A DNA stretch of 64,000 nucleotides from Chryseobacterium sp. Its GTDB lineage: Bacteria; Bacteroidota; Bacteroidia; Flavobacteriales; Weeksellaceae. Location of the stretch: the NCBI RefSeq assembly GCF_029240215.1, contig NZ_JARBTK010000003.1, positions 434,001-498,000 of the forward strand, in the 5' to 3' direction. Shown here in pieces: positions 35,936 to 45,306 of this stretch. The position numbers and the translations under genes are program-made. A model generated the notes under the pieces. It did no database searches, was not told the DNA's origin, and worked only from the letters and a program-made list of their open reading frames with translations. The first letter of the stretch is position 1, and each line of letters begins with the position of its first letter.

Positions 35936-37426
35936 ATGGCCGAGAACAAAAACAAGAATCTACCATTATATGCTGTAATATTTGCAATAATTGCAAAACT
36001 TTATTTTCTTCTGACGCATCACATTCAGGAAGATGCTTTCATCACTTGGCGTGTTGCCCAGAATTTATTGGATTACGGAGTGATTGGTTTCAACGGTGAT
36101 ACCAAAATTTCAGCTTCTACAACGCATCTGTATGTTTTCGTTTCTTATTTTTTCAATTTAATTTTTGGGAAAGAAAACTTTATCGAACCTCTTTTGATTT
36201 TAAACACCATTCTTTTCACGATTGGAAGTTTATTTCTGTCTCATTTATTATTAAAAAACCCGTGGCATAAAGCAATTTTCATCTTTCTGTTCGGACTATT
36301 ACCGCCTTCCATCAAAATTTCAATACTCGGAATGGAGTATGGGATTCTGTTTTTTCTCGAAATGGCTTTGCTTTATTATGGCTTTAAAAAAGAGAAAAAG
36401 TGGGCATTGATTGTGCTTCCTATTTTGATTTTATTTACAAGAATTGATACCGTTATTTTCTTAGGGATCGTATTCTTGGTCGATGTTTTCTGGAATAAAA
36501 AAATAAAATGGTTCTATGTTTTAGGTGGGATTTTAGGTGTTTCCGCAGCAGTTGCTTTCAATTGGTTTTACTTTGGTGAATTGGTAAATAATACGATTGT
36601 TGCTAAAAAATTGGCTTATGACAGAGTGTATACTTTAAGTCAGGATTTTGAATATTTCAGATTAAATTATGGTAACTTTTGGGGAATGCTGAAACTTCCC
36701 GGAGACTTCAATCCGATTACAATTCTTATTGCAGTTTTTGAATTGCTGTGCTTTATATTCCTGATCAGACAAAGAGAAAAAAGAAATTATTTCCTTTGGA
36801 TTATTTTCCTATTTGCATGGATAAAACAAATCATTTTTCTTTCACAGAAAAGTCTTTTTGACTGGTATTACTGGGTTCCGCAAATTTTACTTTTCGTTCC
36901 GGTTTTGATATTTGTTATAGAACAAAAAGTAAAAAGAAACTGGTGGCTTTCAGCATTAATTATTTTTTATATTGTACCGATGTTGGCTTTCCAAACCATA
37001 CATTCTATAGCAACCGGAAACGGAGAATGGAATTACAGACGATCAATCGGAATATTTCTAAATAATTACGAGAAAGACAAAAAACAATGGATTTTGCTCG
37101 AACCAGCTGGTTATATTCCTTATTTTTCGGGTTTAAAAGCAATCGATGAAGTTGGATTGGTTGACAAGCAAATTCAGGAAGAAATCAAAAAAGATAAACC
37201 CAATTATTGGCTAAATACCGTTAAAAAAAGAAAACCAAAATATCTCTTATCTTACAACAGTTTATTTGAAGGAAAAGACGGTCTTTACTACAAAACTCAT
37301 TACAAATTGTTGAATGAATTCAGAATAAAAAATCATTTACAAAGCGATAATAAAATTCTGGAGAAAATCTATAAGCTTAAACCTTCCGGAACTGATTATA
37401 ATTTGTATGAAAAGATTAAAGATTAA
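35936..37426 (+). CDS. GT-C-type membrane glycosyltransferase-like protein
   Basis: 496 residues with about ten membrane helices. The first extracytoplasmic loop has HIQEDAFITWRVAQNLLDYG, the acidic DD/ED-type loop of GT-C glycosyltransferases that use polyprenyl-phosphate sugars (related to arabinofuranosyl- and mannosyltransferases). The C-terminal 120 residues are soluble and probably periplasmic. An in-frame ATG at 35885 lies upstream of the promoter and is rejected. The last codons and the stop lie inside the GATTAAA repeat array, so copy-number change would alter only the extreme C-terminus. Confidence 0.8.
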   Translation: MAENKNKNLPLYAVIFAIIAKLYFLLTHHIQEDAFITWRVAQNLLDYGVIGFNGDTKISASTTHLYVFVSYFFNLIFGKENFIEPLLILNTILFTIGSLFLSHLLLKNPWHKAIFIFLFGLLPPSIKISILGMEYGILFFLEMALLYYGFKKEKKWALIVLPILILFTRIDTVIFLGIVFLVDVFWNKKIKWFYVLGGILGVSAAVAFNWFYFGELVNNTIVAKKLAYDRVYTLSQDFEYFRLNYGNFWGMLKLPGDFNPITILIAVFELLCFIFLIRQREKRNYFLWIIFLFAWIKQIIFLSQKSLFDWYYWVPQILLFVPVLIFVIEQKVKRNWWLSALIIFYIVPMLAFQTIHSIATGNGEWNYRRSIGIFLNNYEKDKKQWILLEPAGYIPYFSGLKAIDEVGLVDKQIQEEIKKDKPNYWLNTVKKRKPKYLLSYNSLFEGKDGLYYKTHYKLLNEFRIKNHLQSDNKILEKIYKLKPSGTDYNLYEKIKD

Positions 37427-37504
37427 AGATTAAAGATTAAAGATTAAAGATTAAAGATTAAAGATTAAAGATTAAAGATTAAAGATTAAAGATTAAAGAT
37501 TAAA
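37414..37504 (+). repeat. 13-copy GATTAAA heptamer array
   Basis: Thirteen perfect tandem copies of GATTAAA over 91 bp. The GT-C stop codon (37424-37426) is in the second copy. Each unit contains a TAA, so stops occur in all three forward frames. Perfect identity of the copies suggests recent or ongoing slippage. Confidence 0.97.
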
Positions 37505-37508
37505 TTTT

Positions 37509-37564
37509 ACTCTAAAACTCTAAAACTCTAAAACTCTAAAACTCTAAAGCTCTAAACTCTAAAA
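37509..37564 (+). repeat. ACTCTAAA octamer array before DUF1697
   Basis: Five perfect ACTCTAAA copies followed by two variants (GCTCTAAA, CTCTAAAA), 56 bp in all, ending two bases before ATG 37567. Confidence 0.95.
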
Positions 37565-37566
37565 CT

Positions 37567-38100
37567 ATGAAATACTGTGCTTTCCTCCGCGGCGTGAACG
37601 TAAAAGGAACCAATATGAAAATGGCGGAAGTCTGCGAAGTTTTCAAAAATGCAGGAATGAAGCATGTTGTTTCGGTTCTGGCTTCCGGTAATATTATTTT
37701 TTCGTCTGATAAAAATTTTGAAGAATTAAAAACAATTCTTGAAAAAGCGATGTCTGAACATTTCAGTTATGAGGCTTTTTTATTTGTAAAATCTCAGGAA
37801 GAAATTGACAGTTTTTGGAATTCAAATCCGTTTGAGAAAAACGAAGACTTACATATTTATACTTTCGTTGGTCATAATGAAGTTGAAAATGTTTTAATGA
37901 AAGAATTTGAAAATGCTTCAAAAACAGAAAATGAAGACGGAAAGATTGTCAATAATATTTTTTACTGGCAAGTTCCGAAAGGAAATACTTTAGATTCTAG
38001 ATTCGGGAAAATTTTAGGTAAGAAAAGTCTGAAAGATCAGTTTACAAGCAGGAATATCAATACTTTTGAGAAGATTTTGAGGAAAATAAATTCTCAGTAA
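37567..38100 (+). CDS. DUF1697 family protein
   Basis: 177 residues. The N-terminus YCAFLRGVNVKGTNMKMAEVCEVFKNAGMKHV and the following SVLASGNIIFSS are the hallmark of DUF1697, a small cytoplasmic alpha/beta family of unknown function found across bacteria. Its start codon directly follows the octamer array, so ribosome access or promoter spacing might vary with repeat length. The nearest upstream gene ends inside the heptamer array. Confidence 0.9.
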   Translation: MKYCAFLRGVNVKGTNMKMAEVCEVFKNAGMKHVVSVLASGNIIFSSDKNFEELKTILEKAMSEHFSYEAFLFVKSQEEIDSFWNSNPFEKNEDLHIYTFVGHNEVENVLMKEFENASKTENEDGKIVNNIFYWQVPKGNTLDSRFGKILGKKSLKDQFTSRNINTFEKILRKINSQ

Positions 38101-38204
38101 TCTCAAAACAAAGTGATTAAAACTGATTATAAAAACCTGAAATAAATAATTTCCAATTCTGAAACTTTATAAGTATTTTTACTGAACTTTTTAATTTAAA
38201 TAAA

Positions 38205-39014
38205 ATGATTCAGTATCTAGACAACATACAACACAAAGATTCAAAAAACTTTTTCTTAATTGCAGGACCATGCATCATCGAAGGTGAAGATATGGCTTTG
38301 AGAATTGCTGAGAAAGTAACTGAACTGACCAATAAGTACAACATTCCTTATATTTTTAAAGGGAGTTTCAAAAAGGCCAACAGAAGCCGAGTAGACTCTT
38401 TCACAACAATTGGCGAAGAAAAATCTTTGGAAATTCTTAAAAAAGTTGGAGAAACTTTCAATATTCCGACCACGACAGATATCCACGAAAACGAACATGC
38501 AGCTTTGGCTGCTCAATATGTTGATGTATTGCAGATTCCGGCATTTTTGGTTCGTCAAACAGATTTATTAATTGCTGCTGCAAAAACAGGAAAATGCGTT
38601 TCATTAAAGAAAGGACAGTTTCTTTCTCCGGAATCGATGAAATTTGCTGTACAGAAAGTGACAGATTCTGGTAATGAAAAAGTTGCAATCATTGAAAGAG
38701 GAAATTCTTTCGGATATACCGATTTGATCGTTGATTACAGAGGAATTCCTACGATGAGAGCATATGCTCCGGTAATTTTGGATGTGACTCATTCTTTACA
38801 ACAGCCAAATCAAAGCTCGGGAGTTACAGGAGGAAGACCAGATCTTATAGAAACGGTTGCTAAAGCCGGAATTGCAGTTGGCGCAGACGGAATTTTCATT
38901 GAAACTCATCCTACACCTGAAACCGCTTTATCTGATGGTGCAAACATGCTTCGACTGGATTTATTAGAAGATTTATTACAAAAACTAACAAGAGTTAGAG
39001 AATCCATTTTGTAA
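38205..39014 (+). CDS. kdsA: 3-deoxy-8-phosphooctulonate synthase
   Basis: 269 residues, the aldolase-type enzyme that condenses phosphoenolpyruvate with arabinose 5-phosphate to make Kdo 8-phosphate for lipopolysaccharide. Features: FFLIAGPCIIEGEDMALRIAE, FKGSFKKANRSR, IPTTTDIHE, LKKGQFLSPE and the C-terminal IETHPTPETALSDGANML. Length is normal. It pairs functionally with kdsB at 18516. A TonB-dependent receptor starts 42 nt downstream. Confidence 0.96.
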   Translation: MIQYLDNIQHKDSKNFFLIAGPCIIEGEDMALRIAEKVTELTNKYNIPYIFKGSFKKANRSRVDSFTTIGEEKSLEILKKVGETFNIPTTTDIHENEHAALAAQYVDVLQIPAFLVRQTDLLIAAAKTGKCVSLKKGQFLSPESMKFAVQKVTDSGNEKVAIIERGNSFGYTDLIVDYRGIPTMRAYAPVILDVTHSLQQPNQSSGVTGGRPDLIETVAKAGIAVGADGIFIETHPTPETALSDGANMLRLDLLEDLLQKLTRVRESIL

Positions 39015-39056
39015 TTGTTAAAAAATCATTAATTTTAGAATTCTAAATAATTTCTT

Positions 39057-41261
39057 TTGAAAAAACTAGTTTTACCACTGAGCCTCATGGTTCCGATGTT
39101 AGTATTCTCCCAAACAAAAAAGAGAGATACGACAAGAACAACAGATATTCAGGAAGTCGTTTTCCAGAAAAAAGTAGTTGGAAGTACGAATGACATTACA
39201 ACAGTAAAAATATCTGCCAAAGATGCTCAGAATGTTGCAAGCATTTCCGGAGGTATCGAAGGAATTATTAAAACTTTACCTTCTGTAAATTCCAATACTG
39301 AATTGTCTTCGCAATACATGGTGCGTGGTGGAAACTATGACGAAAACCTTATTTATATCAATGATATTGAAATCTACAGACCTTTTCTGATCAGAAATTC
39401 TCAGCAGGAAGGTTTAAGTATCATCAATCCGGATATGGTTTCTACAGTGAATTTTTCTGCAGGAGGTTTTGAACCGAGATATGGTGATAAAATGTCTTCG
39501 GCATTAAATATTTATTATCGTGAACCGGAAAAATTTGAACTTTCCGGCGAAGCAAGTTTGATTGGAGGAAGACTGACAACAGGTTTAGCTTCTAAAAATA
39601 ATAAACTGACCGCTTTATTTTCAGGAAGATACAGAAATACCAATCTGGTTTTGAATACGCTGAATGAAGATACAGATTTTAACCCGAAATACTTTGATTT
39701 TCAGACTTATCTGAATTATCATGTGAGTGATAAATTTACGATGTCATTTATTGGTTATTATTCAAAGAATGACTACGAAATGTTTCCTAAAGAACGATCT
39801 GTAGATTTTGGATCTTTACAAAGACCAATTAATCTTTCCGTTTTTTATAATGGTAAAGAAAACGATCAGTATAAAAACATGATGGGAACGTTCTCGATGA
39901 ATTACAAGCCGTCTGATAAATGGAGATTTACTTTAGACAGTTTTGCGTATCAAAACAGAGAAAGAGAATATTATACGATCGCTTCAAGTTATATTTTACA
40001 GACTTTTGATCCGATCACAGGAAATCCTGTTACGTCTTATGATGTTGGCGGACAAATAGAACATGCACGAAATGATCTTTTTGTAAGAACATACGGAACG
40101 CAGTTCAGAACCCGTTTTTCACCAAATGTCAATACAGATATTGAGGTTGGATTTAAATTTGAAAAAGAAAACCTTAGTGATTTAACGAATGAATGGAAAT
40201 TGGTTGACTCTTCAGGATACAGCATACCGCACCCTGTTGATGATCCTAGATTTCCTGATGCTTCAGAGTTGGATCTTTTTTACAGCATTGCAGGAAATAA
40301 TAAAATTGAGCCGACAAGACTTTCTGCATATGCTCAATATTCTCAGAAATTTTTCTGGAACTCGAGTAAAATTTTTGTAAATGCAGGAGCGAGGGTAGCT
40401 CACTGGAGTTTTAATGATGAAACGATATTTTCACCAAGAGCTCAGTTTGCCATTAAGCCGGATTGGGATACCGATATGTTGTTCAGAGTTTCGGGAGGAA
40501 TTTATTATCAGGCGCCTTTTTATAAAGAAATCAAAGATTTAAACGGAAATTTCAATCCAAATATAAAATCTCAGCGATCCATTCAGGCAATTGTTGCCAA
40601 TGATTATGAATTTGAATTTGACGACCGCCCATTTAAGCTTACAACAGAATTGTATTATAAGAAAATGGATAATCTGATTCCATATTATATGGATAATGTG
40701 AGAATCCGTTATTCAGGAAAGAATAATGCTTCAGGATATGCTTACGGAATTGATACAAGATTATTTGGTGAATTTGTTCCTGGTGTAGATTCTTGGTTAT
40801 CTGCAAGTTATGCAAGAATTTTTGAAAATATAGATGGGAGAGGAGATATTCCAAGACCGACTGATCAACGTTTCAGATTTGCAATGTTTTATCAGGATTA
40901 TATGCCAAGATTTCCACAAATGCGTGTGAATCTTACTTTAACTTATGCGATGGGGTTACCAAACGGAGCGCCTGTTTTCACAGATCCTTATCAGTATCAG
41001 AAAACTCTGCCTTCTTACAAGAGAGTAGATTTAGGTCTTTCTTATGCATTTGTAGATGCTAAAGAAAAAAAACAGACTTATGGTTTCTTGAGTAATTTTG
41101 ATGAATTAACATTAGGAGTTCAGGTCTTCAATGCATTTAATATTAACAACACAGTTTCTAACCAATGGATTACTGATGCAAATACAAATTTGATGTATCC
41201 GGTTCCTGTACGTTTGACGGGAAGGTTCTTTAATGTAAAACTTGAATTTAAGATTAAATAA
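39057..41261 (+). CDS. TonB-dependent receptor-like outer-membrane protein
   Basis: 734 residues from a TTG start, chosen because it gives a perfect signal peptide (MKKLVLPLSLMVPMLVFSQ) and no ATG fits. After the signal come a short TonB-box-like stretch (TTDIQEVVFQ), a plug domain (ISGGIEGIIKTLPSVNSNTELSSQYMVRGGNYDENLIYINDIEI) and a beta-barrel ending in a C-terminal strand (FFNVKLEFKIK). It lacks the carboxypeptidase-like N-terminal extension of SusC-type receptors. The ligand is unknown. kdsA lies just upstream and copper genes downstream past a terminator, but no direct link is shown. Confidence 0.9.
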   Translation: MKKLVLPLSLMVPMLVFSQTKKRDTTRTTDIQEVVFQKKVVGSTNDITTVKISAKDAQNVASISGGIEGIIKTLPSVNSNTELSSQYMVRGGNYDENLIYINDIEIYRPFLIRNSQQEGLSIINPDMVSTVNFSAGGFEPRYGDKMSSALNIYYREPEKFELSGEASLIGGRLTTGLASKNNKLTALFSGRYRNTNLVLNTLNEDTDFNPKYFDFQTYLNYHVSDKFTMSFIGYYSKNDYEMFPKERSVDFGSLQRPINLSVFYNGKENDQYKNMMGTFSMNYKPSDKWRFTLDSFAYQNREREYYTIASSYILQTFDPITGNPVTSYDVGGQIEHARNDLFVRTYGTQFRTRFSPNVNTDIEVGFKFEKENLSDLTNEWKLVDSSGYSIPHPVDDPRFPDASELDLFYSIAGNNKIEPTRLSAYAQYSQKFFWNSSKIFVNAGARVAHWSFNDETIFSPRAQFAIKPDWDTDMLFRVSGGIYYQAPFYKEIKDLNGNFNPNIKSQRSIQAIVANDYEFEFDDRPFKLTTELYYKKMDNLIPYYMDNVRIRYSGKNNASGYAYGIDTRLFGEFVPGVDSWLSASYARIFENIDGRGDIPRPTDQRFRFAMFYQDYMPRFPQMRVNLTLTYAMGLPNGAPVFTDPYQYQKTLPSYKRVDLGLSYAFVDAKEKKQTYGFLSNFDELTLGVQVFNAFNINNTVSNQWITDANTNLMYPVPVRLTGRFFNVKLEFKIK

Positions 41262-41291
41262 AAATTTAAATTTTATCAAAAATATACAATG

Positions 41292-41319
41292 ACTCCTGAA
41301 ATTTTCAGGAGTTTTTTTT
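41292..41319 (+). terminator. Terminator of the TonB-dependent receptor gene
   Basis: ACTCCTGAA, 3-nt loop, TTCAGGAGT, then eight Ts. Confidence 0.9.
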
Positions 41320-41332
41320 ATCCTTAATTTTA

Positions 41333-41360
41333 TAACAATATCCCTCAATTTTGTAACAAT
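41333..41360 (+). promoter_or_regulatory. Direct TAACAAT repeats upstream of the copper cluster
   Basis: TAACAAT at 41333-41339 and 41354-41360, within longer similar stretches (AATTTTaTAACAAT and AATTTTgTAACAAT), are 21 bp apart, which is two helical turns, and lie upstream of the -7 box at 41378. Confidence 0.45.
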
Positions 41361-41377
41361 CATTCAACGGATATTTT

Positions 41378-41385
41378 TACCTTTG
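41378..41385 (+). promoter_or_regulatory. -7 box of the HYC_CC_PP gene
   Basis: TACCTTTG, exact TAnnTTTG. A TTG at 41351-41353 is 24 nt upstream, slightly long. Transcription would start only a few bases before ATG 41395, giving a nearly leaderless mRNA. Confidence 0.5.
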
Positions 41386-41394
41386 TTTCAGCTT

Positions 41395-41772
41395 ATGAAA
41401 AAGATTCTTGCCATACTATTTTCTATTTTCTACTTCGGTTTTTCTTCCGGAGCAGTTTTTAGCATGCATTATTGTATGAAAGAATTGGTTTCAGTGACTC
41501 AAAAATCTGATGATACCTGTAGCAAATGCGGAACTAAAGAAAAAAGAGACTGCTGCAAAACTGAAATAAAATTGGTGAAAGTTGATGATTCTCAAAAATC
41601 AGATTTCTTGAAAATTGATTTTCTGCCAACTATTTCAGAAATTCAAAATCATCAGTTTATCTTCACAGACAGATCTTTTTCAGCTACAAAATTCACTCAA
41701 ATTCAGATCAATGCTCCGCCGGAAAACCGGTCGGTTCCTATCTTTATTAATCATTGTAATTTTAGAATTTAA
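41395..41772 (+). CDS. HYC_CC_PP family protein
   Basis: 125 residues from ATG 41395; an ATG four codons earlier overlaps the -7 box. A signal peptide leads to the three conserved marks that name the family: HYC in SMHYCMKELVSV, CC in KRDCCKTEIKLV, and PP in NAPPENRSV. A CxxC (CSKC) is also present. The cysteines and histidine suggest metal binding in the periplasm. It heads a run of copper-related genes (DUF3347, multicopper oxidase), which supports a role in copper handling, though no activity is known. Confidence 0.85.
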   Translation: MKKILAILFSIFYFGFSSGAVFSMHYCMKELVSVTQKSDDTCSKCGTKEKRDCCKTEIKLVKVDDSQKSDFLKIDFLPTISEIQNHQFIFTDRSFSATKFTQIQINAPPENRSVPIFINHCNFRI

Positions 41773-41869
41773 AATTTGTTAGTCGTTTGATATTCATATC
41801 ATAATGAACGACATACTTTGTCGCATCATGCGTTTTTCAAATTATTATTCAATCTAAAATTTTCAAACA

Positions 41870-42343
41870 ATGAAAAAATATATCATTACAGCCCTATTTT
41901 CTTTATTTGCAATTATTTCTGTTTCTGCTCAGCTAAAATCTGACGCTCAGGTAACGAAGCTTTACCAAAACTATATCACCATCAAAGATGCGTTGGCTTC
42001 AGATAATGCCGATAAAACCTCTAAAGCCGCAACAGAGTTTATTAAAACGGCTTCAGCTATCGATTACAAAGTTCTTTCTGAAGGAAATGTAAGTGTTTTG
42101 AAAAAAGATGCTACGGCGATTTCAAATGCCAGAGATATTGCGGCTCAAAGAGAGAGTTTCTTTAATCTTTCAGACAACATGATTGCTTTGGCTAAGCAAT
42201 ATAAAGTTTCAGCAAATCCGGTTTTTGTTCAGTATTGCCCGATGGCAGACGGAAGCTGGCTCAGCAACGAGAAAAAAATTATCAATCCTTATTACGGCAG
42301 CTCTATGCTTTCTTGTGGTTCTGTAAAATCAGAGATTAAATAA
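41870..42343 (+). CDS. DUF3347 periplasmic protein
   Basis: 157 residues with a signal peptide (cleavage after VSAQ, residue 21). The mature part is helical with YQNYITIKDALASDNADKTSKAATEF and ends in the conserved YCPMADGSWLSNEKKIINPYYGSSMLSCG, which carries Cys, Met and Trp residues typical of DUF3347 modules found in copper/silver efflux adaptors and next to copper enzymes. It probably binds copper in the periplasm. Its upstream region holds two short palindromes (41809-41823 and 41822-41832). Confidence 0.88.
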   Translation: MKKYIITALFSLFAIISVSAQLKSDAQVTKLYQNYITIKDALASDNADKTSKAATEFIKTASAIDYKVLSEGNVSVLKKDATAISNARDIAAQRESFFNLSDNMIALAKQYKVSANPVFVQYCPMADGSWLSNEKKIINPYYGSSMLSCGSVKSEIK

Positions 42344-42443
42344 ATATTGTATTTATTTGTAAAATAATCAGTTGAATATATTTAATTAAAATCTACTTTA
42401 ATATTGTGGATTAATGTTCAGCTATAAAGAATTTTGAAATATT

Positions 42444-45227
42444 ATGAAAAAAATAATAATGTTTCTGATGCTTTTGTTCTCTGTTTTCAGTTTTGCACAA
42501 TCTGTTAGGACGTATTACACTTGTCCGATGGATAAGGATGTTGTTTCATCAAAACCCGGTGACTGTCCTAAATGCGGAATGACTTTGGTAAAAAAAACCG
42601 TTGTCATAAAACCTAAAATTGTAGAAAAACCATCAGTAAAAAATATACCGAAAGCAACAGCAAAATCAGAAATAAAAACCAAGGCTAAAGCTAAGGTGGA
42701 GAAAAAAGTTGAAGTTAAAAAAGTAAGCAGTGGTAAGAAATCCAAAGAGATTAATAAAACACTTAGAGCTAAACCTATTTTAAATTCAAAAACTCAAACT
42801 AAACCTCAGTCTCAGCCTCAACTTAAAAAAAGCTATACTTGTCCGATGCATTCTGAAGTAGTTTCCGACAACCCCGGAAAATGCCCAAAATGCGGAATGG
42901 ATTTAGTGGAAGTTGAAAATAATGCTCAGTCTGAGCCTGAATCTAAAGCTAAAAACTCTGTTTTAAAAAGAAATTCCGAAAATGGAAAAGTATCTTTTGG
43001 AGGAAAAACAGTTCGATATGATTTGTATGTAAAAGATACGATTGTCAATTTCACAGGAGAAAACCGCAGAGCAATCGCCGTAAATGGAAAATTGCAGGCT
43101 CCAACCTTATATTTTACAGAAGGAGACACCGCAGAGATTTATCTTCATAATATGTTGAAAGAAAATACAGGTTTCCATTGGCATGGTGTTATTTTACCAA
43201 ATGAGCATGACGGTGTTCCTTACCTTACAACAAAACCTGTGGAGCCCGGAGAAACTCATTTATATAAATTCAGAGTTTCCCAGAAGGGAACGTATTGGTA
43301 TCATTCTCATGAAGGTTTGCAGGAGCAAATTGGGATGAACGGAATTCTTGTTTTCAATAAAAGAGAAGATGAGCCTAAAACGGAATATACAAAAGAAATT
43401 CCGGTGCTTTTAGGTGAATGGAGTGATGAAAATCCGATACAGATTGCAAGAAGACTTCATATGGCAAATACCGATTGGTATGCGATTAAAAAAAATGCAG
43501 TCCAGAGTTATTGGGAAGCAATAAAATCCGGAAACTTCGGAACAAAAGCTCTTAACGAGTGGAAAAGAATGGAAGCTATGGATGTAAGCGATGTTTATTA
43601 TGATAAATTTCTGATCAACGGTCTTCCAAGTTCTGAATATTCTGATTTGAAAGAGGGAGATAAAGTACGTTTGAGAGTCGCTAATGGAGGATCTTCTACT
43701 TATTTTTGGCTGAATTTCGGAGGTGGAAAAATAAAGGTAGTAGGAAATGACGGAAATGATGTCGTCCCTGTAGAAGTCGATCGCCTGATTGTTGGTGTTT
43801 CGGAAACGTATGATATTGAAGTGACGATTCCAGAAAACAAAAGTTTTGAATTTCGGGCAACTTCAGAAGACAGAATTGGCCATGCGTCACTGTGGTTAGG
43901 TTTAGGTGAAAAAATCGAAGCTCCGAATTTACCGAGACTAAAGCTTTTTGAAGGGATGAAAATGATGAATGGCATGATGAAGATGAGCGGAAATATGAAA
44001 CCGATGAACATGGTCATGGGAAATCAGATGATGGACATGAATGAGGTAATGTATCCTGAACTTTCTGAAAGTCAGCGAAAAATGACGATGAAGCACATGA
44101 ATGAAATGATGGGAATCAAAGAAAAGAAATCAGAAAAAGAAGATGAACATTCTCAACATTCGGGAATGGAAGAAGAGAAACCCATCAAAAGATTATCTTA
44201 CAATATTTTAAAATCTCCCGAAAAAACTATTCTCCCCACAGAAAATGTTCGCGAAATGAAATTTACGCTGGAAGGAAATATGAATCATTATCTCTGGACT
44301 TTAGATAATAAAACGGTTACAGAAACAGATAAGATTTTAGTAAAAAAAGGAGAGGTGTTGCGAATTACTTTGTATAACAATTCGATGATGCGGCATCCGA
44401 TGCATTTACATGGTCACGATTTTAGGTTGATCAACTCGAAAGGAGAATATTCACCGCTAAAAAATGTTGTAGATATTATGCCGATGGAAACCAATACGAT
44501 TGAATTTGCAGCCAATCAGGATGGCGACTGGTTTTTTCACTGTCATATTCTGTATCACATGATGGCAGGAATGGGAAGGATTTTCAGTTACGAAGACTCA
44601 AAACCTAATCCGCAACTTCCCAACAGAAAATTAGCCTGGAAAAACTTTTTAAAAGACAACAGAATGATCAGCTCTATGGCAATGGTTGATCTTCACAGCA
44701 ATAAAATGCATGCAGAAACGATGACAATGTTCGGACCGAGATGGGCAAATCTGAATGAGTTTCATTCGAATTGGGAGTTTGATCATTTTGATGGAAATTT
44801 TAAAGTAGGTCGTTTTTTAGGAAAATTCCAATGGGCAATTCCTTATGCAGGTTTGAGAATTCAAAAAAATCATGAAATCATGGAGCGAAAAATGGCTGAA
44901 GAAATGGGAGAAGATTTTCATGGAAAGAAAACCTGGTTCGGACAGCAAAAAGCTTCGAAAAATAAAGCTGCCTTTATCATTGGTGCACAATATATTTTGC
45001 CGATGCTGATCACAGCTGATGCAAGTGTTGATCAAAATGGGAAAGTATTGTTGGAATTAAGTCGGGAAGATATTCCGATTTCCAGAAGATTGAGAGGGAA
45101 TTTCAGTGTCAATTCTGATGGAGAATTTACCTCGGGATTACGATATATTTTACAAAAATGGTTATCCGTTTCCGGAAATTACGATAACGAAATGGGATGG
45201 GGAGGCGGAATCACGCTTACCTACTAA
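42444..45227 (+). CDS. Multicopper oxidase with two heavy-metal-binding modules and C-terminal extension
   Basis: 927 residues. After a signal peptide come two heavy-metal-binding modules, YTCPMDKDVV...CPKCGM (Cys27, Cys41, Cys44) and YTCPMHSEVV...CPKCGM (about 131-152), joined by a Lys-rich linker. The oxidase core follows: HWHG at 245-248, WYHSHE at 285-290, HPMHLHGHDF at 651-660 and HCHILYHMMAGM at about 699, giving type 1, 2 and 3 copper sites. A Met-rich insert lies around 505-560. The last 190 residues form amphipathic strands ending in GITLTY, like an outer-membrane barrel (CopB-like). It probably oxidises Cu(I) or binds excess copper. Confidence 0.9.
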   Translation: MKKIIMFLMLLFSVFSFAQSVRTYYTCPMDKDVVSSKPGDCPKCGMTLVKKTVVIKPKIVEKPSVKNIPKATAKSEIKTKAKAKVEKKVEVKKVSSGKKSKEINKTLRAKPILNSKTQTKPQSQPQLKKSYTCPMHSEVVSDNPGKCPKCGMDLVEVENNAQSEPESKAKNSVLKRNSENGKVSFGGKTVRYDLYVKDTIVNFTGENRRAIAVNGKLQAPTLYFTEGDTAEIYLHNMLKENTGFHWHGVILPNEHDGVPYLTTKPVEPGETHLYKFRVSQKGTYWYHSHEGLQEQIGMNGILVFNKREDEPKTEYTKEIPVLLGEWSDENPIQIARRLHMANTDWYAIKKNAVQSYWEAIKSGNFGTKALNEWKRMEAMDVSDVYYDKFLINGLPSSEYSDLKEGDKVRLRVANGGSSTYFWLNFGGGKIKVVGNDGNDVVPVEVDRLIVGVSETYDIEVTIPENKSFEFRATSEDRIGHASLWLGLGEKIEAPNLPRLKLFEGMKMMNGMMKMSGNMKPMNMVMGNQMMDMNEVMYPELSESQRKMTMKHMNEMMGIKEKKSEKEDEHSQHSGMEEEKPIKRLSYNILKSPEKTILPTENVREMKFTLEGNMNHYLWTLDNKTVTETDKILVKKGEVLRITLYNNSMMRHPMHLHGHDFRLINSKGEYSPLKNVVDIMPMETNTIEFAANQDGDWFFHCHILYHMMAGMGRIFSYEDSKPNPQLPNRKLAWKNFLKDNRMISSMAMVDLHSNKMHAETMTMFGPRWANLNEFHSNWEFDHFDGNFKVGRFLGKFQWAIPYAGLRIQKNHEIMERKMAEEMGEDFHGKKTWFGQQKASKNKAAFIIGAQYILPMLITADASVDQNGKVLLELSREDIPISRRLRGNFSVNSDGEFTSGLRYILQKWLSVSGNYDNEMGWGGGITLTY

Positions 45228-45230
45228 ATC

Positions 45231-45265
45231 CAAAGGCTGCTTTAATTGTTAAGCAGCCTTTGTTT
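45231..45265 (+). terminator. Terminator of the multicopper oxidase gene
   Basis: CAAAGGCTGCTT (45231-45242) and AAGCAGCCTTTG (45251-45262): a perfect 12-bp stem. Confidence 0.85.
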
Positions 45266-45306
45266 ATTTATCTGTTTAGAAACTTTTAGTCAGCATTGGA
45301 AAACAA

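Noticed and set aside
37414..37564. Repeats as a possible CRISPR array
   Set aside because: The units are 7-8 bp in perfect tandem without spacers, and no cas genes are present.
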